Shown: positions 22,821 through 29,917 of the stretch, piece after piece
Layout of the letters: the number at the start of each line of letters is the position of its first letter
Numbering within the stretch: position 1 is the stretch's first letter
From: DAOOPX01 sp964653045
Lineage (GTDB): Bacteria; Patescibacteriota; Microgenomatia; UBA1400; PJMF01
NCBI GenBank assembly: GCA_964653045.1
Contig: CAZZBW010000010.1
Location: forward strand, 1-37,170
Direction: 5' to 3'
DNA length: 37,170 bases
Made by a program: the position numbers and the translations under genes
Notes under the pieces: model-generated
Told to the model about the DNA's origin: nothing
What the model saw: only the letters and a program-made list of their open reading frames with translations
The model's database searches: none

Positions 22821-23912
22821 TTATTGTAGCACGAGTTCGGCTTCAATAAATTGATCGAGATCTCCGTCAAGTACGGCTTCGACTTGACTAGTTTCAACTT
22901 GGGTACGCGTATCCTTTATTAATTTGTAAGGATGAAGTACATAATTTCGAATTTGTTGTCCCCAGCTAGCGTGTTGATGCTGACCCTTTTCTTGAGCTAG
23001 TTCAACACTCAGTTCCTCTTCCTGTTTTTGGGCCAAAAGACTTTTGAGCTTACTTAGGGCGCGTTCTTTGTTTTGAACTTGGCTGCGTTCCTCGCGGCAA
23101 TGGACGATAATTCCGGTAGGGATGTGGGTAAGCTCGACCGCGGTGTTAACTTTGTTTACATTTTGGCCGCCCGCCCCTCCTGATTTCGTGAATTTCCAAA
23201 CTAGATCTGATTCTTTCATCTCAATTGCATCGTGACCATCGGGAATGATTGGCAAAACTTCAACCAGAGCAAACGAGGTCTGTCTCAGGTTATCAGCGTT
23301 GAACGGACTGAGTCTGACCAGTCGATGCGTACCTCGTTCTCGTTTGAGTAAGCCATAGGCGTAAGGGACGTTCAGCTCGTACTCAACCTGTTTAATTCCG
23401 GCTTCTTCACCAGGAATTTCTGAGATCAAGTTATATTTCCAATCTTTGCGTTCAAAATACTTAGTGAACATTCTCTTCAAAACGTGAGCCCAGTCCATGG
23501 CTTCTGTTCCACCTTGTCCAGGATGAATAGAAAAATAACAGCCCATCTTGTCGTATGGTCCGCTCAGATACTGCTTGATTTCGAAACGTTTAATGGTTTT
23601 ACCGAATTGTTTAAGTAATTGAGCTGTTTCTTGAATTAGGCTGGAGTCATCAGGATTTTCGTTAGTTAGTTCATTGCTGGCGCGGCTGTCATCAAGCAGC
23701 CGCGCCAGCAATTGATAATCTTCAATTTCTTCTTTGATCAGCGCGATTTCGCGCATGGTATCCTGAGCTTTGGACGACTGCCAAAAATCCGGCGCTAAAG
23801 TTAATTTTTCTAGCTCTGCCACCTCACTTTGTTTCGCTGTCAAATCAACTTGATCAAGAAACTGTTGTGCTTTAGTCATCAGATGTTCTAGTGATTGTGT
23901 TGAGTCAGACAT
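22821..23912 (-). CDS. prfB: Peptide chain release factor 2
   Basis: Recognises UGA and UAA stop codons and releases the peptide. The 363 residues carry the stop-recognition tripeptide SPF at 202-204 and the catalytic GGQ at 248-250 (SGGAGGQNVN). The frame is continuous from the ATG, so the programmed +1 frameshift that controls prfB in many bacteria is absent. Presence of RF2 supports UGA being a true stop here. A perfect 16-bp-arm hairpin is at 23673-23712. A TACAAT lies eight bases before the ATG. Confidence 0.97.
   Translation of the reverse strand: MSDSTQSLEHLMTKAQQFLDQVDLTAKQSEVAELEKLTLAPDFWQSSKAQDTMREIALIKEEIEDYQLLARLLDDSRASNELTNENPDDSSLIQETAQLLKQFGKTIKRFEIKQYLSGPYDKMGCYFSIHPGQGGTEAMDWAHVLKRMFTKYFERKDWKYNLISEIPGEEAGIKQVEYELNVPYAYGLLKRERGTHRLVRLSPFNADNLRQTSFALVEVLPIIPDGHDAIEMKESDLVWKFTKSGGAGGQNVNKVNTAVELTHIPTGIIVHCREERSQVQNKERALSKLKSLLAQKQEEELSVELAQEKGQHQHASWGQQIRNYVLHPYKLIKDTRTQVETSQVEAVLDGDLDQFIEAELVLQ
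22823..22828 (-). promoter_or_regulatory. -10 element of the 200-residue membrane protein gene
   Basis: TACAAT on the minus strand ends seven bases before the ATG at 22815. No clear -35 is seen, and there is no Shine-Dalgarno site in the seven bases, so a leaderless start is possible. Confidence 0.45.
23673..23712. repeat. Perfect inverted repeat inside prfB (16-bp arms, 8-nt loop)
   Basis: ATTGCTGGCGCGGCTG (23673-23688) and CAGCCGCGCCAGCAAT (23697-23712) are exact complements. The encoded region is the variable linker around residues 67-80 of RF2. Confidence 0.97.
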
Positions 23913-23920
23913 ACTGAGTT

Positions 23921-23926
23921 ATTGTA
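23921..23926 (-). promoter_or_regulatory. -10 element of prfB
   Basis: TACAAT on the minus strand ends eight bases before the prfB ATG at 23912. No Shine-Dalgarno site lies between. The -35 is not recognisable. Confidence 0.45.
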
Positions 23927-23965
23927 GCGTACTTTTGGTTGAGATCGATGGTGTTTGGCAGGAAC

Positions 23966-25459
23966 TTACTCGGACCCAATTAGTTCGAGCTGGGGAGTAA
24001 GTTGGATGAGCTGATCTTGATTAAGTTGAAAGGGCAACCGTTGGTCTCCAAAAACCACTTGATAGGGAACGTTGTCTAAACCCGATTGTTTAATGATTTT
24101 CAACTGTTCAAAATTGCGTTGGTCAAGAGTAAACACAAGTTGTGTTGCAGTTTGAGACCTGGCAGGTGTGGTCACCAGCCAACCAATCTGAACTGAATTT
24201 TTTTGACCGGCGAGTGAAAGAGGTGTGGAGTCATAAGCGACGGGTGAGCCGTTAACTAAGACGCTGTTGAGTTTGAAATAACTTGGCACAACTACGCGCA
24301 TATAGTTGACATACAGACCTTGATTTTTTTCTTGGTCCAAAGTGGCTTGATTATCAAGAATAATTTCAATCGTTAGCGAATCGGGAGAAAGAGTAACAGT
24401 TACTTGGCGCTCTACCCACTGATTGACTTTGTTAATTCCCACATTTGACTCAATCAAACCAATTAGAGGAATTTCATTTGCATTGGTTAGCCACTCACCA
24501 GAAAAACTCAGTTGTGTGAGTTTTTCTTGGATTTGAGGCTGCGTGGAGTAAATCAGAATATTTTTAGCTTGAAGCTGACCCAGCATTGTTCGAACAAATT
24601 CAATGGTTTGATCTTGATCAAGCTGAAAAATTCGAGCTAGCGCCTGGTTTTTTGCTTGGGTGAGTAGGTGAACTTTTTGCCGACTGCCAGGGAAAAACTC
24701 GTTTGGTCTGTCTTGAAGTAAGTCGTCAACTGTGTCTGCGGAAAGAGAAAAACTATAGTCAGGCAGATTAATTGTGCCAATTACATCAAGAATGCTGGCG
24801 AAAAATTGGGAGTTAATGGCGATCACTCCATCAAGCTTGGTGCGCTTGGTTTCCTCGATAAAGAACTGAACTTGCTGGGCGGCTGAGGGAAACTCAGCCG
24901 CCCAGTTGGCATCGGGCAAACGCCAGCCTTTGCCGCCGCTCAGGTACTCTTTAACACCTGGTGGCGGCTCAATGTATCCTGACCACTGCCCATCGGCATC
25001 GTACACATCTTCGATGATTAGCTCGGTTATTTGTTGATTCTCAATTCTAACTAGGGCATATGAGCCCATAAATCCACCACTGGATCGAAGCTCGTTGCTG
25101 TTTTGCATCATTACCAGCCACTGTTGGGGTCTGTCGAGGGTGCTAATGAAGGAATCAAGCAAATAATAGTATTGTAGCCACTGTTTTACTTCGTCAGGTT
25201 GAACGAATACGGACATAATCCGAGTGTGTTGATAGTTTTTTTCGATCACACCCACCTTTTGATTTATTTCTGGCCAACGATTAAGCAAGGGGGACAAATC
25301 GTAGACAACAGAAGATTCTTGTGGCTTTGAGTAAGTTTGAGCAAGATCTTTGCCGAGTGCTTGCAGCTGAAAACCGGCAAGTAAGACACGAAAATCATTG
25401 AAAAAAATGATGCCAAGGCTAACAACAGCAACTATGAAAACAACAAACAATTTATTCAC
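23966..25459 (-). CDS. DUF4012 membrane-anchored extracytoplasmic protein
   Basis: Protein of 497 residues with one N-terminal membrane helix (about 3-21) and a large outside part. The QNSNELRSSGGFMGSY motif at 119-134 and the PDANWAAEFPSAAQQ segment identify the DUF4012 family, common in CPR and actinobacterial surface-polymer loci, with no firm biochemical role. The start is GTG at 25459, nine bases after a -10 element. Two perfect hairpins occur in the gene (24500-24527 and 24875-24905). Confidence 0.88.
   Translation of the reverse strand: MNKLFVVFIVAVVSLGIIFFNDFRVLLAGFQLQALGKDLAQTYSKPQESSVVYDLSPLLNRWPEINQKVGVIEKNYQHTRIMSVFVQPDEVKQWLQYYYLLDSFISTLDRPQQWLVMMQNSNELRSSGGFMGSYALVRIENQQITELIIEDVYDADGQWSGYIEPPPGVKEYLSGGKGWRLPDANWAAEFPSAAQQVQFFIEETKRTKLDGVIAINSQFFASILDVIGTINLPDYSFSLSADTVDDLLQDRPNEFFPGSRQKVHLLTQAKNQALARIFQLDQDQTIEFVRTMLGQLQAKNILIYSTQPQIQEKLTQLSFSGEWLTNANEIPLIGLIESNVGINKVNQWVERQVTVTLSPDSLTIEIILDNQATLDQEKNQGLYVNYMRVVVPSYFKLNSVLVNGSPVAYDSTPLSLAGQKNSVQIGWLVTTPARSQTATQLVFTLDQRNFEQLKIIKQSGLDNVPYQVVFGDQRLPFQLNQDQLIQLTPQLELIGSE
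24500..24527. repeat. Perfect inverted repeat inside DUF4012 gene (11-bp arms, 6-nt loop)
   Basis: AGAAAAACTCA (24500-24510) and TGAGTTTTTCT (24517-24527) around GTTGTG. Confidence 0.94.
24875..24905. repeat. Perfect inverted repeat inside DUF4012 gene (13-bp arms, 5-nt loop)
   Basis: CTGGGCGGCTGAG (24875-24887) and CTCAGCCGCCCAG (24893-24905) around GGAAA. It encodes the WAAEFPSAAQ part of the conserved family motif, so the palindrome and a constrained protein segment coincide. Confidence 0.96.
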
Positions 25460-25468
25460 AATGGTAAT

Positions 25469-25497
25469 AACATACTTTGCTTCGGCAAAACTGACAA
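25469..25497 (-). promoter_or_regulatory. Promoter of the DUF4012 gene, predicted leaderless
   Basis: On the minus strand, TTGTCA (25497-25492) and TATGTT (25474-25469) are spaced 17 bp. The GTG start codon begins nine bases after the -10, with no Shine-Dalgarno site. Confidence 0.55.
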
Positions 25498-25510
25498 GTC
25501 AGGGTTGAAG

Positions 25511-26173
25511 TCAGGGTAAAAGCTCGACGCCGGTGATTGAGTCACCAATTTCCAGGCTTTCTACTATCTCCATTCCTTCAGTTACTTGACCAAACACAGC
25601 GTGTTTGCCATCGAGATGTGGCTGGGGACCGTAGGTAATGAAGATTTGACTACCACCAGTATTAGGACCGGAGTTAGCCATAGATAAGATTCCGGCCTTA
25701 TCGTGTTTGAGATCGGGATGAAACTCATCAGCAATGGTGTATCCAGGTCCACCTGTTCCCCACAGCGGTTTTTGGGTTTCATCTTTTGTCAGTGGATCAC
25801 CCACTTGAGCCATAAAGTCCGGAATTATGCGATGGAACACAATCCCTTGATAAAATCCTTCTTTAGCTAAGGTTAAAAAGTTGAGAGTTGTAAGCGGGGT
25901 TTTTTCGCGGAGCAGCTCAACAGTGAAGTTGCCCTTGGTAGTTTGGATTATTACTTTATTTGCATCAATGGGTGCAAAATCTGCTAATGTTTTCATAGTA
26001 ACCCCTTTAACTTCAGGTTCTGGTTGTGCTGGCTGCTCAGTGTTTTCCTGAAGATTAATTTCTACGTCAGATAGTTTGATTCCAGGGTCAACTGATTCTG
26101 GTTTTTGAGTGGTACAGCCACTCAAAAACCCAGCTACTAATACTATTAAAAGAGAAAATATGGTTTTTTTCAT
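25511..26173 (-). CDS. Cyclophilin-type peptidyl-prolyl isomerase lipoprotein
   Basis: Proline isomerase expected on the outer face of the membrane, 220 residues. The ATG at 26173 gives a lipoprotein signal MKKTIFSLLIVLVAGFLSGC with the lipid-bearing Cys at 20; a TTG further up would hide it. After a spacer, the cyclophilin core has GNFTVELL, FHRIIPDFMAQVGDP with the catalytic Arg, GGPGYTIADEFHP, LSMANSGPNTGGSQIFI and HLDGKHAVFGQVTEGMEIV. A perfect 13-bp hairpin (26100-26130) encodes the lipobox. The gene is divergent from the hydrolase at 26248. Confidence 0.94.
   Translation of the reverse strand: MKKTIFSLLIVLVAGFLSGCTTQKPESVDPGIKLSDVEINLQENTEQPAQPEPEVKGVTMKTLADFAPIDANKVIIQTTKGNFTVELLREKTPLTTLNFLTLAKEGFYQGIVFHRIIPDFMAQVGDPLTKDETQKPLWGTGGPGYTIADEFHPDLKHDKAGILSMANSGPNTGGSQIFITYGPQPHLDGKHAVFGQVTEGMEIVESLEIGDSITGVELLP
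26100..26130. repeat. Perfect inverted repeat at the cyclophilin lipobox (13-bp arms, 5-nt loop)
   Basis: GGTTTTTGAGTGG (26100-26112) and CCACTCAAAAACC (26118-26130) around TACAG. It encodes residues 15-25, FLSGCTTQKP, spanning the lipidation site. Confidence 0.96.
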
Positions 26174-26235
26174 AACTGGGATAGTCTCTTCGATCAACTC
26201 AGTTTTGTCAACGTCGAATTTAGGATTCAACGTGT

Positions 26236-26241
26236 TAAAAT
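26236..26241 (+). promoter_or_regulatory. -10 element of the alpha/beta-hydrolase gene
   Basis: TAAAAT ends six bases before the GTG start codon at 26248. There is no Shine-Dalgarno site between and the -35 is unclear. Confidence 0.4.
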
Positions 26242-26247
26242 CAATTA

Positions 26248-26949
26248 GTGAGTAAAATCAAGCTGATTCTTCTTCATGGTTGGGCGGTTGATAAAGAAAA
26301 TCGGCAAAAGTGGCAGCCGCTGATCAAGCGGCTGCAACAAGAGGAAATTGAAGCAGAGTTTTTGCCCCTTCCCGGACTTTCACAACCATTAGATCAAGTT
26401 TGGACACTCAACGATTACGCACAATGGGTAATTAAGCAGTTGTCTGATCAGCCAGTCAGCTTACTTGGTCACTCTTTTGGTGGACAGCTGGCAATCCGGT
26501 TGGCTGCTCAATATCCAGAAAAATTTAATTGCTTAGTCTTAATTGATAGCAGTGGGATTCGTGATCACTCACTAGGCAAACGCATCAAAAGAGTGGGATT
26601 TGCATCGTTGGCAAAATTAGGCAAGATCTTCACCAAGAGCGATTTGGCGCGAAAATTACTGTATAAAGTCGCTGGAGAAAAAGATTACTTGCAGGCTGAT
26701 TTAATTTTGCGTCAGACTATGGCAAATTTGATTACGACCGATATCCAAGACGATGCTAGTCGGATTCAGTTGCCGACTTTAATTATTTGGGGCGAAAATG
26801 ATCGGGTTACTCCCCTGTGGATGGGTCAACGCTTGGCTCGCCTGATCAAAAATGCTCGATTTGAGATTATTTCTCAAGCTCGCCACTCACCTCACTTTAC
26901 GCATTCAGATGAAGTTGTGCGAATTATTGTGCAAAATTTAGTTCGATAA
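26248..26949 (+). CDS. Alpha/beta-hydrolase
   Basis: Cytoplasmic hydrolase of 233 residues, started by GTG. It has LLHGWAVDKENRQKW near the start, the nucleophile elbow LLGHSFGG with S76, an acid in IIWGENDRVTP and the base His in ARHSPH. This matches the general BioH/MhpC-like hydrolases; the substrate cannot be told. It is the first gene of the + strand run. A 9-bp inverted repeat lies at 26313-26335. Confidence 0.85.
   Translation: MSKIKLILLHGWAVDKENRQKWQPLIKRLQQEEIEAEFLPLPGLSQPLDQVWTLNDYAQWVIKQLSDQPVSLLGHSFGGQLAIRLAAQYPEKFNCLVLIDSSGIRDHSLGKRIKRVGFASLAKLGKIFTKSDLARKLLYKVAGEKDYLQADLILRQTMANLITTDIQDDASRIQLPTLIIWGENDRVTPLWMGQRLARLIKNARFEIISQARHSPHFTHSDEVVRIIVQNLVR
26313..26335. repeat. Inverted repeat in hydrolase gene (9-bp arms, 5-nt loop)
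   Basis: GCAGCCGCT (26313-26321) and AGCGGCTGC (26327-26335) around GATCA; codes for the PLIKRLQ helix. Confidence 0.88.
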
Positions 26950-27017
26950 ACTGTAGGCGTGCAGAGTGATTGTTTAAAAAAATTTCTTGTCAGTAGCTGG
27001 TTAGGGTCTTCTTAGTT

Positions 27018-27023
27018 TATAAT
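27018..27023 (+). promoter_or_regulatory. -10 element of the MurF-like gene, predicted leaderless
   Basis: A perfect TATAAT ends six bases before the GTG start codon at 27030. No Shine-Dalgarno site fits. A -35 at proper spacing is not evident. Confidence 0.5.
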
Positions 27024-27029
27024 CACTTT

Positions 27030-28478
27030 GTGAAGACTTTAACTCTTGTGTTTCTTATTGTTGCAAGCTTTGGAATCAGGTTTGTTCGTTGGTTGGCTTG
27101 GTTTCAGCAAAAAGAGTATCGATTTGATCGACTGTGGTTGTTTGTCATTAGCCCTGAGGGAATGGCTGAATTATTTCGACTCATTCCCCAAAAAAATGAT
27201 TTCTCTAAAACAGGATTGAAAAGACCCCAAAAAACACCGCGGATTATTGTTACAGCTTTATTAAGCGTGTGTTTAATTGCGCTGATTTTTTATCTTGCAG
27301 CAATTCGCGGTTGTGCGACTCTGCTAGTGGTTATATTGTTAGTTTATCTGTTGCTCCCAGGAATTATGTTTTTGGTGAACCTGTCGGCAATGTTGGTCAA
27401 ACATTTTGTGACTCAATATTATTTGCAACAGGCTCGACAGTTAATTAGAAAGTACCGTCCTCAAATTATTGGCATTACTGGATCTTATGGTAAAACTACA
27501 ACTAAGTTATTGTTAGCTCGCGTGTTAGCGAGTAAAGCGCCGGTTTTTACAACTCCGGCTTCGTACAACACCAAGTACTCTGTTGCCAAATCGATTTGTG
27601 ATAAATATCGGGGAGAAAAGTTGGTGGTTTTGGAGTATGGCGCATATACGCGGGGAGAAATTGAGCAGTTAGCCAATTTCTTTCCTCCTTCGATCGCGAT
27701 TATCACTGGATTATCAGAGCAGCACCTCGGTTTGTTTGGTTCACTCGAAAAAATAATTCTGGCTAAGGCTGAATTAATTAAAGCGTTGCCGAAAAACGCA
27801 TCAGTTTATGTCAATGCTAGTGATCCAGGGGCGGATCAAATCTTTATTGCCGGCCGGAACCTTCATCCGGCCGGCCAGAGTCTGAAACGAGTGGGATATG
27901 GAATTGGCGATGACGGAGAGTGGCAGTTTGCCACGCAAAAAGATGGCTTTATTCAAATTATGCTTGGGCAGAAAAAATACTTAACCCAAATTTGGGGTGG
28001 GCATTATGTAACCCAATTATCAGCAGTATTTTTGTTAGCAACGACGTTGGGGATTGAACCAGATCAAATCGCCCAAGTCTTGAGAGATTTTAAACCTAGT
28101 ACCAACTTTATTCGGCGCTACCAGCTCGAAAGTGGTGTGGTAATAATTGATGATGGGGGTACTAGCAATCCTACGGGCTTTGAGACAGCTTTGGGTTTGA
28201 TTAGCTCACTTCCTGCAACTAGAAAAATATTATTGACAGCTGGAATCGTCGATTTGGGTCAGAGATCGGCTGAAATTCACCAAAATTTGGCTCGTGCAGC
28301 TGGCAGATCGGTCAGTGAAGTTTGGTACTTAGGAGAGATTGGCAAATCAGAGTTTATTAATGAACTTGGTCAGCGAATCGTTCATCAGCGGGATCAGATT
28401 AAACTGAGAATCAAACAACTGACTAAGGAGGATCTGTTATTAGTAGAGGGGAGAATGCCAAAATGGTTGAAACTCTAA
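27030..28478 (+). CDS. Membrane-anchored MurF-like Mur ligase
   Basis: ATP-dependent amide ligase of the Mur family, 482 residues. The P-loop GITGSYGKTTT is at 148-158. The central domain has VLEYGAYTRGEIE, ITGLSEQHLGLFGSLE and AKAELIKALP. The C-terminal domain starts at FIRRYQLESGVVIIDDGGTSNPTGFETAL and resembles MurF. The usual N-terminal UDP-MurNAc-binding domain is replaced by about 130 residues with three to four hydrophobic segments, so the enzyme should sit at the membrane. The start is GTG. It overlaps the DegT gene by 16 bases. It may add a residue to a lipid-linked or wall peptide; the substrate is inferred. Confidence 0.85.
   Translation: MKTLTLVFLIVASFGIRFVRWLAWFQQKEYRFDRLWLFVISPEGMAELFRLIPQKNDFSKTGLKRPQKTPRIIVTALLSVCLIALIFYLAAIRGCATLLVVILLVYLLLPGIMFLVNLSAMLVKHFVTQYYLQQARQLIRKYRPQIIGITGSYGKTTTKLLLARVLASKAPVFTTPASYNTKYSVAKSICDKYRGEKLVVLEYGAYTRGEIEQLANFFPPSIAIITGLSEQHLGLFGSLEKIILAKAELIKALPKNASVYVNASDPGADQIFIAGRNLHPAGQSLKRVGYGIGDDGEWQFATQKDGFIQIMLGQKKYLTQIWGGHYVTQLSAVFLLATTLGIEPDQIAQVLRDFKPSTNFIRRYQLESGVVIIDDGGTSNPTGFETALGLISSLPATRKILLTAGIVDLGQRSAEIHQNLARAAGRSVSEVWYLGEIGKSEFINELGQRIVHQRDQIKLRIKQLTKEDLLLVEGRMPKWLKL
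27849..27875. repeat. Perfect inverted repeat inside MurF-like gene (10-bp arms, 7-nt loop)
   Basis: GCCGGCCGGA (27849-27858) and TCCGGCCGGC (27866-27875) around ACCTTCA. Very GC-rich compared with its surroundings. Confidence 0.93.
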
Positions 28479-29707
28479 CCAAACCTATATTTGGTTCACT
28501 TGGATCAAATTATTCAGCGAACTTCGCTTTTCAAGCTTTATGGAGTTGGGTGAGTGCTGATCAAAATCAAGTTGAGAAGTTGAAGCATGCCCTAACTACA
28601 ATTTGGCCAGGGAAAGACATTGTTTTAACTGCCAAAGGACGTGACGGTCTTGAGTTAGCTCTCCGGGGTTTGGACATCGACGTAGGTGAGTGGGTGTTGA
28701 CCCAAGCTTTTAGCTGTGTAGCTGTCGAAGAAGCAATTAACAGGGCTGGCGCGCGGCCGGCATATTATGACTTATCGGAGAAATCTCTTACTCCCAGCGT
28801 TGAGACATTAGAAGTCGCGCGCCAAAAAATTCTGGAACAAGGTGTTCTACCCCAACAAGTCAAAGGTTTAATTCTCCAATTTACGCTTGGAGCTGTACCT
28901 GCCGAACTGGATAAAATTATCCTTTGGGCAAACCAGCACAAACTAAAGCTTGTTGCTGATTTGGCTCAAGCTGCTGGAGCTAGTGACCAGCAAGGAGCTT
29001 CATTAGGATTGGATGCTGATGCAGTCGTGCTCTCGTTTGGCAGAGATAAAGTTTTGGACGCGGTCAATGGTGGAGTAGTGATATTCAGCAAGCAACAGAA
29101 AAATAATCTGGAGAAGTATTTAGAGACTGACCGCAGCTTATTTAGTGAGTTTAAAGATGCCAGCTATCCAGTTTTGAGTTGGTTGGTGCGGCAAACCTTT
29201 AGTTTTGGAATTGGCAAGTTGCTAATCAAGTTGTTTAAGCTGAGTGGTTGGTGGAGTTCGCCGGTTGTGGCTGACCACAACCGGCCCCACAGCCTCTCAC
29301 CATTCCACTCTGAGCTAGTTTTAAAGCGTCTCACTACTTGGAAAAATGAGCTGAAGCATCGCCGCGAGATCGCCCAAATTTATCATCAGAAATTAAGTCA
29401 GTACGCGCCGATTACCGATCGGGAAATTGAGTTGGGTACAAATCTACGCTACCCAATTTTGGTCGATAACCCGAACAAACTGTTGAGTTATTTGGAAAAA
29501 AGCAATGTTTATATTTCTGATCGTTGGTATCGCTCACCAGTTGACTCTGGTTCGCTCAACCGGCCAACAGTTTATACTCCTGGTTTGTGTTCTCAGGCTG
29601 AAGCATTAGCAAAACATATGATCAATCTACCAACTCATATAAACATCAGTCCCTTACAAGCACATCAGCTAGCTGAACTAATTCAGTCTTTTCTGGCAAA
29701 TCGTTGA
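28463..29707 (+). CDS. DegT/DnrJ/EryC1-type PLP-dependent enzyme
   Basis: Fold-type I PLP enzyme of 414 residues, in the sugar or amino-acid aminotransferase group. The predicted PLP lysine is K196 in SFGRDKVLDAVNGG. The cofactor Asp lies in KLVADLAQAAGA, and the N-terminal substrate-binding helix starts at TAKGRDGLELALRGL. Its genes overlap and order (MurF-like ligase, this enzyme, FemABX) suggest it supplies or modifies a building block for cell-wall peptides. The 3' end overlaps the small convergent gene by 62 bases. An 11-bp inverted repeat is at 29260-29285. Confidence 0.82.
   Translation: MVETLTKPIFGSLGSNYSANFAFQALWSWVSADQNQVEKLKHALTTIWPGKDIVLTAKGRDGLELALRGLDIDVGEWVLTQAFSCVAVEEAINRAGARPAYYDLSEKSLTPSVETLEVARQKILEQGVLPQQVKGLILQFTLGAVPAELDKIILWANQHKLKLVADLAQAAGASDQQGASLGLDADAVVLSFGRDKVLDAVNGGVVIFSKQQKNNLEKYLETDRSLFSEFKDASYPVLSWLVRQTFSFGIGKLLIKLFKLSGWWSSPVVADHNRPHSLSPFHSELVLKRLTTWKNELKHRREIAQIYHQKLSQYAPITDREIELGTNLRYPILVDNPNKLLSYLEKSNVYISDRWYRSPVDSGSLNRPTVYTPGLCSQAEALAKHMINLPTHINISPLQAHQLAELIQSFLANR
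29260..29285. repeat. Perfect inverted repeat inside DegT-type gene (11-bp arms, 4-nt loop)
   Basis: GCCGGTTGTGG (29260-29270) and CCACAACCGGC (29275-29285) around CTGA. Confidence 0.95.
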
Positions 29708-29885
29708 CGGTATATCCACTTTCTATTCCAAACATGAAGTCATCCAACGTTGCAATTCCAAGCACAAGTGCGGCCAAGTATTCATTCAGCAGTTGTCCAT
29801 CTCCACCATTTTCCCTAACATACTTCAAAAGATAGGCATACGAATACACTTCTCGTTCTGATCTAATTAAATTTTCGCTGTTCAT
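29646..29885 (-). CDS. Small acidic protein, function unknown
   Basis: Possible gene of 79 residues from ATG at 29885 (MNSENLIRSEREVYSYAYLL); an ATG at 29915 would add ten. The composition looks like a folded, mostly helical, acidic protein (LLNEYLAALVLGIATLDDFMFGIESGYTV). It fills the gap between the DegT-type and FemABX genes on the opposite strand, and its 3' end overlaps the DegT gene. The longer form would start two bases from the FemABX ATG. I do not recognise a family. Confidence 0.5.
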   Translation of the reverse strand: MNSENLIRSEREVYSYAYLLKYVRENGGDGQLLNEYLAALVLGIATLDDFMFGIESGYTVNDLPEKTELVQLADVLVRD

Positions 29886-29917
29886 GACTATTTCAATTGT
29901 TGGTATGATAGGCATGA

